From Bhargavaea changchunensis (GTDB lineage Bacteria > Bacillota > Bacilli > Bacillales_A > Planococcaceae): a DNA stretch of 64,000 nucleotides. Below, one piece after another: positions 50,356 to 59,288 of the stretch; the first letter of the stretch is position 1; each line of letters starts with the position of its first letter. The position numbers and the translations under genes were made by a program. Below the pieces are notes generated by a model, which was given only the letters and a program-made list of their open reading frames with translations, was not told the DNA's origin and made no database searches. The stretch covers positions 1 to 64,000 of the forward strand of contig NZ_JBHTCT010000007.1 in NCBI RefSeq assembly GCF_042665595.1, read 5' to 3'.

Positions 50356-51708
50356 TCACCCCTTTCCGCTGCTGATCGACGGCAGCCATGTCGCCAGTTC
50401 AGGGAATGCGATCATGAGTCCGCAGACGACGATCATCGAAAATACCGCAAACCCCATACCGATTTTAAAGATCGAACCCGAACTGATGCCGGTCACGCCA
50501 GACACCGCATAGACGCTCAGTCCTACAGGCGGCGTGATGAGGCCGATTGTACAGATAACGGAGATGAACACCCCGAACCAGAGCACGTCGACCTGGAGCG
50601 CCGTGATGATCGGCAGGAACACCGGGATCGTCATGAGGATGACCGCCGCCCCTTCGATGAACATGAACATGATGAAAAGGATGGCGGAAATCAGTAGAAG
50701 GACAAGTGCCGGCGTCGCCATCAGGGGCTCCAGCAGGTTGATCAGCTTTCTCGGCAAGAGCGACAGCGAGACAAACCGGCCGAAAATCTGCGCGCCGATC
50801 ATGATCAGCATGACCATCCCCGTGAGCTTGATGGTCTCTGTAAGGGAGGCCTTGAAGAAATTCAGGTTCACCTTGCCGAGGAGAAGCGCGGTCAGAAGGC
50901 CCACTACCGAGCCGACTGCTCCGGCTTCCGTCGGCGTAAAGATTCCGGAATAGATGCCTCCGAAAATGGTGGCGACGATGACCACGCCCATGAGGACGGA
51001 GACGGCCAGTCTCGAGACCGGGACATTCTCCTCCGCTGCCTCCGCCTCGGCCGCGGCTGCAATTTCAGCCTGGACTTCCGCAGCGGCCGGGGACCTTTTG
51101 GCTTCTCTCCGGTAATAGAACAGCATTGCGATGATGAACGTCACCATGACAAGCACGCCAGGGATGAACGCGCCGATGAACAGCGCACCGACCGGTGTTT
51201 CCGTCGCGACCCCGTAAAGGATCAGGATGATGCTCGGCGGGATGATGCCGGACAGTGAGCCGCCGGCCGATGCGATGGCCCCGGCAAGCGGTCCGCTGTA
51301 ACCGTGTTTCCGGAGTTCGGGAACCGCGACCTGTCCGAGCGATGCGGCCGTCGCCGTCCCTGAGCCGGATACCGCCCCGAGCATTCCGCCGATGATGAGC
51401 GTCAAGGTGCCGAGCAGGCTCCGCCGGCCGCGGGAGATTTTGTGCACGATGTAGAAAATGTCCTGGACCAGGCCTGAGTGCAGGATAAACTGCGCCATCA
51501 GGACAAACAGCGGGATGGTCGTGAGCGTATAGCTCGCCACCCGGTTGAATGGTTCATTTCCGAGCAGGCCCGGAAGGATCGAGAAGCCCTCGAGCAGGAT
51601 CAGGCCGATGATGCCGCTTGCCAGCAAGACTGAGTGGATGTACATCCCCATCAGAAGAAACATGATCATCATGAAGATGATGATTCCGACCACCAAATAG
51701 CTGTCCAT
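50356..51708 (-). CDS. dctM: TRAP transporter large permease (DctM)
   Basis: 450 residues, about 12 membrane segments. DctM signature GSGTATAASLGQVAVPELRKHG and SGIIPPSIILILYGVATETP near residues 115-165. Uses the Na+ or H+ gradient to import carboxylates delivered by the DctP protein. A hydrophilic insert (about 200-230, RREAKRSPAAAEVQAEIAAA) is longer than usual. GGGGGTG upstream of the ATG. Confidence 0.9.
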   Translation of the reverse strand: MDSYLVVGIIIFMMIMFLLMGMYIHSVLLASGIIGLILLEGFSILPGLLGNEPFNRVASYTLTTIPLFVLMAQFILHSGLVQDIFYIVHKISRGRRSLLGTLTLIIGGMLGAVSGSGTATAASLGQVAVPELRKHGYSGPLAGAIASAGGSLSGIIPPSIILILYGVATETPVGALFIGAFIPGVLVMVTFIIAMLFYYRREAKRSPAAAEVQAEIAAAAEAEAAEENVPVSRLAVSVLMGVVIVATIFGGIYSGIFTPTEAGAVGSVVGLLTALLLGKVNLNFFKASLTETIKLTGMVMLIMIGAQIFGRFVSLSLLPRKLINLLEPLMATPALVLLLISAILFIMFMFIEGAAVILMTIPVFLPIITALQVDVLWFGVFISVICTIGLITPPVGLSVYAVSGVTGISSGSIFKIGMGFAVFSMIVVCGLMIAFPELATWLPSISSGKG

Positions 51709-51735
51709 CTTGTTTCACCCCCATTTAGGTTGAGA

Positions 51736-51770
51736 AAAGGCGATAATGCCAGGATTATCGCCTTTTCTTC
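51736..51770 (-). terminator. attenuator-like hairpin between dctP and dctM
   Basis: AAAAGGCGATAAT / ATTATCGCC-type hairpin followed by T-rich sequence on the minus strand, between the binding-protein stop and the permease start. Leaky termination here would give more binding protein than permease, as usual for such transporters. Confidence 0.65.
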
Positions 51771-51772
51771 TA

Positions 51773-52894
51773 TTACATATCTTTGACTTTCTGAGGCACT
51801 TCTCCGCCCTGTTCGATCATAAGGTCCCTCCAGAGCTTGACGAGTTCGGTGCCCGGAAGGCCGTTGTCCTCGAGAAGCTTGGCATAGTCGCCCCATGTGT
51901 TTTCGATTCCTTCATTAAAGTGGTCCTGCACATCCTGAGGAAGCGTCGCGAAGTCGACGAACTCGCCGCCCTGCTCTTCGTTCATCTTCTTCACTTCTTC
52001 TGAGCGGTCCATCCAGATCTGCGCGGAGTCTTCAAAGTACTCTTCTGTCGCCTGTTCCATCGCTTCCTGGACATTTTCAGGCAGAGACTCGAACTTCTCT
52101 TCATCCATGCCGATGAACGCGTTGAAGTGTCCGAAGTTGATGCCCGTCACCGTGTACTTGAACAGGTCCTGGAAGCCGTAGCCGGTCCAGTCCGCGATGC
52201 TGTAGAAGCTGCCGTCGAACGCGCCGCGGCTCAGCGCATCATACATTTCCACCGCAGGCATCGTGATACTGTTGAGTTCGGTTTGCTTGGCGTACATCTC
52301 ATGGATCCGTGACGGCGTCCGGAGTGATGTGCCTTTGACATCTCCCGCAGATGCGAACTCCTTGCCGGTCGTCGAAATCGAGTATTCCTGAGTGGTCGAG
52401 ATCGGGAAGACTTTGAACTGGTCGAATTGGAGCTCGGTGAACGTCTTGCCGTCCTGAAGCTCCACATCGCTCTCAAGTAGCGCTTTCCATGCATGTGAGG
52501 CGATCAGCGTGTCCGAGTGGTTGAGCGGGAGCATAGTCACTTCCGCCATCGGGAACTGGTCCGGCTGGTAAATCGGCAGAACCAGGGCGACGTCAACCGT
52601 ACCGTTTTCCACCGCTTCCGCCTCGTCCGGAACGGCAACCAGCTCGCCGGATACGAACGTCTCAAACTCCACCTGGCCGTCCGTCAGCTCGGTGACCCGC
52701 TCCATCCAAGGCTCCATCCCGCCTGCCCACCAGGCATGCTGCGGGCTGAGTCCCGTAGCGGCGCGGAGCGTGATCTTTTCGCCTTCTGCGGAAGCGGCGT
52801 CTTCAGAGGACGTCTCTCCCCCGCATGCTGCAAGCATCATCGAGGCCCCGAGAAGAACGGCCCCCAACATTTTTGATTTCTTGGTCCATCTCAT
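51773..52894 (-). CDS. dctP: TRAP transporter substrate-binding lipoprotein (DctP)
   Basis: 373 residues from the ATG at 52894 (AAAAGGAG eight bases upstream; a longer frame to 53005 lacks an RBS). Lipoprotein signal peptide with lipobox LAACG (GAVLLGASMMLAACGGETSS). DctP-type domain with RTPSRIHEMYAKQTELNSIT, carrying the Arg that typically binds the carboxylate, and YDALSRGAFDGSFYSIADWT. Most members bind organic acids. It defines the import step of the cluster. Confidence 0.88.
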   Translation of the reverse strand: MRWTKKSKMLGAVLLGASMMLAACGGETSSEDAASAEGEKITLRAATGLSPQHAWWAGGMEPWMERVTELTDGQVEFETFVSGELVAVPDEAEAVENGTVDVALVLPIYQPDQFPMAEVTMLPLNHSDTLIASHAWKALLESDVELQDGKTFTELQFDQFKVFPISTTQEYSISTTGKEFASAGDVKGTSLRTPSRIHEMYAKQTELNSITMPAVEMYDALSRGAFDGSFYSIADWTGYGFQDLFKYTVTGINFGHFNAFIGMDEEKFESLPENVQEAMEQATEEYFEDSAQIWMDRSEEVKKMNEEQGGEFVDFATLPQDVQDHFNEGIENTWGDYAKLLEDNGLPGTELVKLWRDLMIEQGGEVPQKVKDM

Positions 52895-52935
52895 TTCTGT
52901 CAACTCCTTTTCTTTTGGCTTTGTTATAGATCGTT

Positions 52936-53048
52936 GTTGATTTCCGTTACGGCCGTACGCTTTCCGCGGGGAAGGCATCAAGCCGCCTGCAGCGTCTCTC
53001 CGCACTTCCTTTTCCGCAGGAGTCGACGGCCTTCACTGCAATCAACAG
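52936..53048. repeat. dispersed Bacillales intergenic repeat, copy 2
   Basis: Degenerate copy sharing GATTTCCG, CGCTTTCCGCGGG, TTTTCCGCAGGAGTC and CTGCAATC with the copy at 30636, framed by inverted GTTGATT / AATCAAC ends. It separates the upstream enzyme genes from dctP and could interrupt or adjust co-transcription. Confidence 0.65.
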
Positions 53049-53084
53049 GTAAATACAGCACTTTCCTCTAATAGGTCATTTCTT

Positions 53085-54077
53085 TTATTGATGTTCTCCG
53101 ACCTTCAGCAGCAGCTTCCCGTACGTCTCCCGGTTCGACAGTTTGCCGAGTGCGTCCGGCAGTTGTTCGAACGGATAGGCTCCGTAGACGAGCGGGTCTA
53201 TTTTCCCTTCCTTATACAACTCCATGAGTGCGGCGTGGTAGTTGGCCACTTCTTCCGGGTGGAGCTTCCTGAAGTAGCCCCAGTGCACGCCGACGACCGA
53301 GTAGTTCTTGATGAGCACGTGGTTGGTCGGGGCATCCGCGATGCGTCCGCCCGCAAAACCGATGACGAGGATCTTGCCCTCGAAGGCGATGCATTTTCTC
53401 GATTTGTCGAACACGTCCCCGCCGACCGGGTCGAAAATCAGGTCCGCCCCTTGGCCTTCCGTGATCGCCTTGACTTCTTTCACGAAGTCTTCGGCCCGGT
53501 AGTTGATCGCATAGTCCGCTCCGATGTTGCGGCAGATGTCTGTTTTTTCATCTGATCCGGCGGTCGCGATGACCGTGGCGCCTGCCGCTTTTCCGAGTTG
53601 GATGGCAGCGGAGCCGACGCCGCCGGAACCGGCGTGGACGAGGAGCACCTGCCCTTCTTTGATTCCGCCCATTCTATGGAGAGCGAAGTAGGCCGTCTGG
53701 TAGGTGATGAACATCGACGCCGCTTTTTCATGGCTCAGCTCATCAGGGATCGGGAAGACGAGCGACTCGTCGATCACCAGGTCTTCCGCGAATCCGCCGT
53801 TCGGCAGGAGCGGTGTGGCGATGACCCGGTCCCCCTCTTTCAGGACGGACCCGGCAGCCGTTTCCTTGATGACGCCGCTGACTTCCGCTCCCGGTGTGAA
53901 CGGGAGGTCGTGGGTTTCCTGGTACTTGCCCTGGCACTGGAGAATATCGAAGAAATTCATCGCCGCCGCCCGGACGCCGATGCGGACCTCGCCGGGCTGC
54001 AGTTGGGACGGTGAGACTTTGTTTAGCTGGAGCGCTTCATGCGGATCGTCCAGCTTAGTGATCTGCCAGGCCCTCAT
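53085..54077 (-). CDS. quinone oxidoreductase-like zinc-free MDR enzyme
   Basis: 330 residues, medium-chain dehydrogenase fold. N-terminal GroES-like domain, then the NADPH site LVHAGSGGVGSAAIQLGKAA. It lacks the Cys/His zinc ligands, as in NADPH:quinone oxidoreductases and enoyl reductases. ACAD11 neighbours of this type occur in bacteria as acyl-CoA or enone reductases. Its start overlaps the ACAD stop (ATGA). Confidence 0.85.
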   Translation of the reverse strand: MRAWQITKLDDPHEALQLNKVSPSQLQPGEVRIGVRAAAMNFFDILQCQGKYQETHDLPFTPGAEVSGVIKETAAGSVLKEGDRVIATPLLPNGGFAEDLVIDESLVFPIPDELSHEKAASMFITYQTAYFALHRMGGIKEGQVLLVHAGSGGVGSAAIQLGKAAGATVIATAGSDEKTDICRNIGADYAINYRAEDFVKEVKAITEGQGADLIFDPVGGDVFDKSRKCIAFEGKILVIGFAGGRIADAPTNHVLIKNYSVVGVHWGYFRKLHPEEVANYHAALMELYKEGKIDPLVYGAYPFEQLPDALGKLSNRETYGKLLLKVGEHQ

Positions 54078-55315
54078 CGCACGGGCTCCTTTTCTTTGGA
54101 CGTCCTTTCGTTCAGCTGCTCGCGGATTTCGAGCTTGGCGATGTCGCGGAGGTGGACCTGGTCAGGGCCGTCGACAATCCGGAGCGTGCGGGCGTTGGCC
54201 CAGTGCGCCGCGAGGACGGTGTCATCCGATACACCTGCTCCGCCGAACAGTTGGATGGCGCGGTCGATGACGTTCAGGCACATCCGCGGTGCCGCGATTT
54301 TCGTCATGGAGATCTCCTTGCGGGCCGCCTTGTTGCCTTCGGTGTCCATCTTGTGGGCAGCGGACAAAGTGAGGAGACGCGCCGCGTCGATCTCGATCCG
54401 GCTTTCCGCGATCTGTTCGCGGATGACCGCTTTGTCGATGTTGCGGGAGCCGAATGTCTCGCGGCCGTCCGCCCGCTCGATCATGAGTTCCAGCGCGCGT
54501 TCAGCGGCACCGATCGCCCGCATGCAGTGGTGGATACGGCCAGGCCCGAGGCGTCCCTGTGCGATTTCAAATCCGCGTCCCTCTCCGAGAAGGATGTTGG
54601 AAGCAGGAACCCGGACATTGTTGTAGTGCACTTCCGCATGGCCGTGCGGAGCATGGTCATAGCCGAATACCGGCAGATAGCGTTTGACTTCCACGCCCGG
54701 CGCATCGAACGGAACGATGATCATCGACTGCTGGCGGTATGTTTCCGCTTCCGGATCGGACTTGCCCATGACGATTGCGACTTTGCAGCGCGGGTCCATC
54801 GCGCCCGACGACCACCATTTCTTGCCGTTGATGACGTATTCGTCGCCGTCACGGGTGATCGATGCCTGGATGTTCGTCGCGTCCGAGGAAGCGACTTCAA
54901 TCTCGGTCATCGAGAAGACGGAGCGGATCTCGCCTTCCAGGAGCGGCTTGAGCCATTTTTCCTTCTGCTCTTCGGTGCCGTATTTCATGAACACTTCCAT
55001 GTTGCCGGTGTCCGGTGCGTTGCAGTTGAAGATTTCCGGTGCGATCAGGGAACGTCCCATGATCTCGCACAGATGGGCATATTCGTAGTTGGTCAGCCCA
55101 AGACCGTATTCCTCGTTGTCAATGAACAGGTTCCATAGGCCTTCCGCCTTGGCTTTCGCCTTGAGTTCCTCGATGACTGGCGGGACGACCCAGCGGTTTT
55201 CCGCGTCGTTCAGCTGCTGTTCGTACACCGCCTCATTTTTGTAGACGTGTTCGTCCATAAATTGAGTGAGCTGGTCCTTGATTTTTTGCGCTTTCGGGGA
55301 TAGTTCTTTTAGCAT
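54074..55315 (-). CDS. ACAD10/11-type acyl-CoA dehydrogenase
   Basis: 413 residues. The FAD-binding ACAD core is strongly ACAD11-like: NCNAPDTGNMEVFMKYGTEE, SMTEIEVASSDATNI, KKWWSSGAMDPRCKVAIVMG, GRGFEIAQGRLGPGRIHHCM and LFGGAGVSDD. The mammalian proteins fuse this domain to an APH kinase; here the kinase is a separate gene (48007) in the same cluster. The proposed reaction is removal of phosphate from 4-phospho-acyl-CoA giving an enoyl-CoA rather than a plain oxidation. Normal length, no signal peptide. Confidence 0.88.
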   Translation of the reverse strand: MLKELSPKAQKIKDQLTQFMDEHVYKNEAVYEQQLNDAENRWVVPPVIEELKAKAKAEGLWNLFIDNEEYGLGLTNYEYAHLCEIMGRSLIAPEIFNCNAPDTGNMEVFMKYGTEEQKEKWLKPLLEGEIRSVFSMTEIEVASSDATNIQASITRDGDEYVINGKKWWSSGAMDPRCKVAIVMGKSDPEAETYRQQSMIIVPFDAPGVEVKRYLPVFGYDHAPHGHAEVHYNNVRVPASNILLGEGRGFEIAQGRLGPGRIHHCMRAIGAAERALELMIERADGRETFGSRNIDKAVIREQIAESRIEIDAARLLTLSAAHKMDTEGNKAARKEISMTKIAAPRMCLNVIDRAIQLFGGAGVSDDTVLAAHWANARTLRIVDGPDQVHLRDIAKLEIREQLNERTSKEKEPVR

Positions 55316-56877
55316 GATGATCCTCCTTTGTTTTTCAGGGCTGTCTTCAGGATTTTGCCGGAGGCATTCCTCGGCAGTTCATCCAGGAATACGATCGATT
55401 CGGGTACTTTGAATTTGGCCAGGCGCTCGAGGCAGAATTGGCGGATGGCTTCGGTGTCCTTTTCGTCCAGCGTCGGGGAGACAATGAATGCCTTGACCCG
55501 CTCGCCGAATACGGTGTCGGGCTCACCGACCACGGCCGCTTCATTGATCTCGGGATGGGCTTTCAGGACGTCCTCCACTTCGATGGAGAAAATCTTCTCG
55601 CCTGCGCGGTTGATCATGTCTTTTTTACGGTCCAGGATGTAGACGAATCCGTCTTCGTCGATCTGGCCGAGGTCACCGGAGTGCCAGTAGCCGTCGGTGA
55701 AGTTTTTCAGGTTGGCTTCTTCATTTTCCCAGTAGCCTTCCACGACCATCGGGCCCCGGATGTAGAGCTCACCTGTCTTTCCGGCCGGAAGCTCTTCTCC
55801 GTTTTCATCGACGATCTTGATGTCGGCGACCGGAACCGGGCGGCCGCAGGAGCGGACCTTGCTTTCGTCGTATGCGGTCGGCATGATCGTCGCCGGAGAA
55901 GTGGTTTCCGTTGAGCCATACGCATTGTGGAGTTCGGCATTCGGGAACGCCCGCTTCATCGTCTCGAATGTCTGCCGGTAGATCGGCGAACCGCCATAGG
56001 CGACTTTTCGTACAAAGCTGAAGTCGTTCTCAAGGAACTTCCGGCTGGTCGACATCATGATGAAGATGGTCGGTACGTTGAAAAGGAAATTGATCTTATT
56101 TTCGAGAACAAGGTCGATGTAGGCTTCGTTCTGATAGCGTTCCATCGAGTAGACCGTGCCGCCGTTGTAGAACTGATGGAGCAGTTGCCCGACCAGGCCG
56201 GTCACATGGAACATCGGCACGGCGATGACGGTCGACAGGGTCTCATCAGAGTCCAGGATGTTTTTGTAGTTCATGATGCTGTGGATGACATTGATGTGGG
56301 AGATGACCGCGCCCTTTGGCCGTCCGGTCGTGCCGGACGTGTACAGGATATAGGCGGGATCGGTTTCTTCGACGGTGGTATCCCGGAGATTGACCAGGTT
56401 GGCCCGGGCGACTTTCCGGATGAGTCCGGTGATTTCATGGTGTGATTCCAGGTGAGGTGTGTCGGTGATTTTTTCTTTGAGCGGTTCCTGATGCAGGACC
56501 GTTTTTGCTCCCGAGTGATTGAGGATGTAGGCGATTTCTTCTTTGGACAGTTTCGTATTGACAGGGACCATGATGGCCCCGATCATGGCGCAGGCGTAGC
56601 AGACGATCGGAAACTCGAGGCTGTTGCCGATCAGGCTCGCCACCCGGTCGCCTTTTCGGATATGCAGCTCATTTTGGAGAAAGGCGGCCAGGTTTTTCGA
56701 GCATCTTTCGAACTCCCTGTAGGTGAGGTCGCCCTGCTCGCTCGAGACAGCGGTTTTATCGGGGTATGTTTCCACCGACTGATGGATGAATTCTGCAATG
56801 GAGGACGGGCGCTCCTCGTAAACGCGGATGTTCTCCCGGCCGAAAAGTGTCATCTTTGAAATCGTCAACGTGGTCAT
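55309..56877 (-). CDS. acyl-CoA synthetase (AMP-forming)
   Basis: 522 residues. ANL-family motifs: YTSGTTGRPKGAVISHINVI (P-loop), YGSTETTSPATI, YWHSGDLGQIDEDGFVYILD, RKKDMINRAGEKIFSIEVED, and the C-terminal catalytic Lys in NASGKILKTALK. Activates the imported carboxylate as the CoA thioester. Overlaps the ACAD start by seven bases and follows the thiolase by 18 bases. Confidence 0.92.
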   Translation of the reverse strand: MTTLTISKMTLFGRENIRVYEERPSSIAEFIHQSVETYPDKTAVSSEQGDLTYREFERCSKNLAAFLQNELHIRKGDRVASLIGNSLEFPIVCYACAMIGAIMVPVNTKLSKEEIAYILNHSGAKTVLHQEPLKEKITDTPHLESHHEITGLIRKVARANLVNLRDTTVEETDPAYILYTSGTTGRPKGAVISHINVIHSIMNYKNILDSDETLSTVIAVPMFHVTGLVGQLLHQFYNGGTVYSMERYQNEAYIDLVLENKINFLFNVPTIFIMMSTSRKFLENDFSFVRKVAYGGSPIYRQTFETMKRAFPNAELHNAYGSTETTSPATIMPTAYDESKVRSCGRPVPVADIKIVDENGEELPAGKTGELYIRGPMVVEGYWENEEANLKNFTDGYWHSGDLGQIDEDGFVYILDRKKDMINRAGEKIFSIEVEDVLKAHPEINEAAVVGEPDTVFGERVKAFIVSPTLDEKDTEAIRQFCLERLAKFKVPESIVFLDELPRNASGKILKTALKNKGGSSC

Positions 56878-56895
56878 GGGCGTTCAACTCCTTAA

Positions 56896-58077
56896 TCAGA
56901 CTGATTCGATGACTAATGCAATTCCCTGGCCGCCTCCGATGCAGAGGCTCGCGACGCCGTAGCGTCCATTCCGCTTTTTCAGCTCGTAGGCAAGAGACAA
57001 TACGATCCGGGTGCCACTTACGCCGACCGGGTGGCCGAGCGCGATGGCGCCGCCGTTCACATTCGTCCGTTCCCGATCGAGGCCGAGCTCCTTCTCGACC
57101 GCGAGGTACTGGGCGGCGAACGCTTCGTTGACTTCGACCAGGTCCATCTGATCCAGTGTCAGGCCGGCACGCCGGAGTGCCTCGCGGATGGCCGGAACGG
57201 GACCGATCCCCATGATCGTCGGGTCGACCCCGGTGATGGCGTAGCTGACAATCCGGGCTTTCGGCTGCAGGTTGTGCTTGTTGACCGCATCTTCTCCCGC
57301 GATGACGACACTGGCCGCTCCGTCGTTGATGCCGCTCGCGTTCCCCGCGGTGACCGTCCCGTCTTTCTTGAAAGAAGGGCGGAGCTTGGCGAGGGTTTCG
57401 GTGCTTGCTTCCGGCTTGATATGTTCGTCCTGATTGATTGTGTTCGTGCCTTTTCTCGTCTTCACTTCCACACCGACGATTTCTTCGGCGAACCGGCCTG
57501 ATTCGCGGGCGGCTGCGGCGCGGCTGTTGCTGAGTACTGCGAACTCGTCCTGCTCTCCCCGGCTGATGCCGTGAATTTCGGACAGCTTTTCCGCCGTCAT
57601 CCCCATTCCGCTTCCGGTGTACTCGTCGGTCAGTGTCGACAGCAGCATGTCGTCAAACTGCATGCCGCCCATCTTCGGCTGGCTGAACCGCGCCTTGAAG
57701 CTCGCGTATGGCGACATCGACATGTTCTCCGCTCCGCCTGCAAGCACGATTCCCGCATCACCTAGCTTGATCATCTGCGTGCCTGATACGATCGACTGCG
57801 TGCCGGAGCCGCAGAGCCGGTTCACGTTCAGCGCCGGCACTTCCTGCGGAATGCCCGCCTTGAGTCCGATGTGCCGCGACAGGTAGGAAGCATTCGTAGA
57901 CGTGTGGATGACATTTCCGTAGATGACGTGGTCGATGTCTTCGGGCACGACATTGGACCGCTTCATGGCTTCGACCGCTGTCACCCTCCCGAGCTCATCG
58001 GCAGGCGTGTTGGCGAACGACCCGCCAAATGCTCCAAATGCCGTCCTTGCACCATCAATCAGATAAACTTCAGTCAT
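56896..58077 (-). CDS. acetyl-CoA acyltransferase (thiolase)
   Basis: 393 residues. Thiolase motifs: nucleophilic Cys in LNVNRLCGSGTQSIVSGTQM near residue 90, NVNGGAIALGHPVGVSGTRI (His), and VASLCIGGGQGIALVIE (second Cys). Final thiolytic cleavage to acetyl- or propionyl-CoA. First structural gene after TetR; GGAGATGGAG upstream. Confidence 0.92.
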   Translation of the reverse strand: MTEVYLIDGARTAFGAFGGSFANTPADELGRVTAVEAMKRSNVVPEDIDHVIYGNVIHTSTNASYLSRHIGLKAGIPQEVPALNVNRLCGSGTQSIVSGTQMIKLGDAGIVLAGGAENMSMSPYASFKARFSQPKMGGMQFDDMLLSTLTDEYTGSGMGMTAEKLSEIHGISRGEQDEFAVLSNSRAAAARESGRFAEEIVGVEVKTRKGTNTINQDEHIKPEASTETLAKLRPSFKKDGTVTAGNASGINDGAASVVIAGEDAVNKHNLQPKARIVSYAITGVDPTIMGIGPVPAIREALRRAGLTLDQMDLVEVNEAFAAQYLAVEKELGLDRERTNVNGGAIALGHPVGVSGTRIVLSLAYELKKRNGRYGVASLCIGGGQGIALVIESV

Positions 58078-58123
58078 TTCTCCATCTCCTCCAAGTTCTC
58101 TATGTTTGACCTTGTGAAACTCC

Positions 58124-58708
58124 TTATTTCAGGAGCTTCAGCAGGTATTCCGCGTATAAATCTTTCAGTTCGTCCAGGCCGATGAGCCCGTCTTTCCGGT
58201 ACCAGGTCTGGACCCAGTTCATCGCACCGAGAAGGATCATCCGGATGATCTTCACGTCGGAGTTTTGGAATTCTCCCGCACCGATCCCTTCTGAAACGAC
58301 CCGGTCAAACAGTCGCGCATAATCGTCGCGCTTCTCGACGATCGAGGGCAACTGCCCTTTTTCGAACGCCTGCTCCGGCTGGATGATCATGTTGAACGTC
58401 TCTTTCCGGTTGACTGCATAGTCGATGTGGCAGTGGATCATTCGGCGGAGTTTATCCCCGTAGGTCCCTTCAGCCTTGAATGCCTCCTTCTGGTCTTCGA
58501 TGGCCTGATCCAGCACCAGCTCGTGACACTGGAACATCAGATCCTGCTTGTTCCTGAAGTAGTAGTAAAGGGACCCCTTCGTCATCCTCATCTCGGAGGC
58601 CACCTGCTCCATCGTTGTGTATTTGAACCCTTCACGGTTCATAATCGCGATTGCAGACAGGATGATTCTTTCTCTCTTCTCCTGCTGCTTACGGCTTGCA
58701 TTTCTCAT
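58124..58708 (-). CDS. TetR/FadR-like transcriptional regulator
   Basis: 194 residues from the ATG at 58708 (GAGGTG six bases upstream). N-terminal TetR HTH: IILSAIAIMNREGFKYTTME then QVASEMRMTKGSLYYYFRNK. The ligand domain is typical of fatty-acid-type TetR regulators. Heads the catabolic cluster; likely represses it and itself until an acyl-CoA ligand binds. The palindromes upstream are its probable operators. Confidence 0.88.
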   Translation of the reverse strand: MRNASRKQQEKRERIILSAIAIMNREGFKYTTMEQVASEMRMTKGSLYYYFRNKQDLMFQCHELVLDQAIEDQKEAFKAEGTYGDKLRRMIHCHIDYAVNRKETFNMIIQPEQAFEKGQLPSIVEKRDDYARLFDRVVSEGIGAGEFQNSDVKIIRMILLGAMNWVQTWYRKDGLIGLDELKDLYAEYLLKLLK

Positions 58709-58847
58709 GGCATTCACCTCGGTTTGCGACGGCTCCAGTTTTGTAAGGGCTTACATAAATAGGCCGGAATCTAGGAGTCTCCTCATCCGGAGAGGAAAAC
58801 AATTTTTGAACTTCGTTAAATTATCAGACTATTACGGATTGACCCCT

Positions 58848-58875
58848 ATTATACGCCTAACGGATAGGTTGTAAA
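58848..58875 (-). promoter_or_regulatory. promoter of tetR and catabolic cluster
   Basis: Minus-strand TTTACA (58870-58875) and TATAAT (58848-58853), 16 bases apart: a strong sigma-A promoter about 140 bases before the tetR start. Confidence 0.7.
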
Positions 58876-58882
58876 GAGGTTT

Positions 58883-58964
58883 TTTGAACATTGTTCAAAT
58901 TTTTTATATTGAAAAGGCCCTTGCTTGAGAACAAGGGCCCTGAATTATTTGAACATGGTTCAAA
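58883..58964. promoter_or_regulatory. paired TTTGAACATTGTTCAAA palindromes
   Basis: The 17-base palindrome TTTGAACATTGTTCAAA (58883-58899) is perfect and sits just upstream of the -35 box. A near-perfect second copy, TTTGAACATGGTTCAAA, is at 58948-58964. A terminator-type hairpin (GGCCCTTG / CAAGGGCC, 58917-58940) lies between them. Candidate TetR operators. Confidence 0.6.
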
Positions 58965-59133
58965 CATGGATATGATGTTTGAAAGACTTTTTATAGTTGT
59001 TTAAACAGAACACAAGAGTGATGGCGTTCGGCATCTGATGAAGGCATAGAAGCGATCGTGATCTACAATTTCAAACAGCTGATTGCTCTATTATTTCATT
59101 CCCGTTTGTGATCTCCGTATGCGGGGGTTCCGT
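58965..59133. other. intergenic region downstream of LuxR gene
   Basis: About 170 bases with no gene or recognised element, other than an AT-rich stretch. Confidence 0.4.
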
Positions 59134-59277
59134 TTTCGTCATTCGAGGCTTCAGTTTCGTCATTCACGGCCCCAGTTTCGTCATTTGTCTCCTTTTCAGG
59201 TATGAATGACGAAACTTTCCGGCTGAATGACGAAATCGCCAACACGAATGACGAGATTGCACGCGTGAATGACGAAA
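59134..59277. repeat. family-B inverted 21-bp array, copy 3 (3+4 units)
   Basis: Forward TTTCGTCATTC words at 59134, 59155 and 59176 (last variant TTTCGTCATTT); inverted GAATGACGA words at 59204, 59225, 59246 and 59267. All spacings are 21 bases. Same architecture as the arrays at 42598 and 42831, 16 kb away, but with different spacers and no duplicated terminator. Confidence 0.78.
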
Positions 59278-59288
59278 TCATCTCCACG

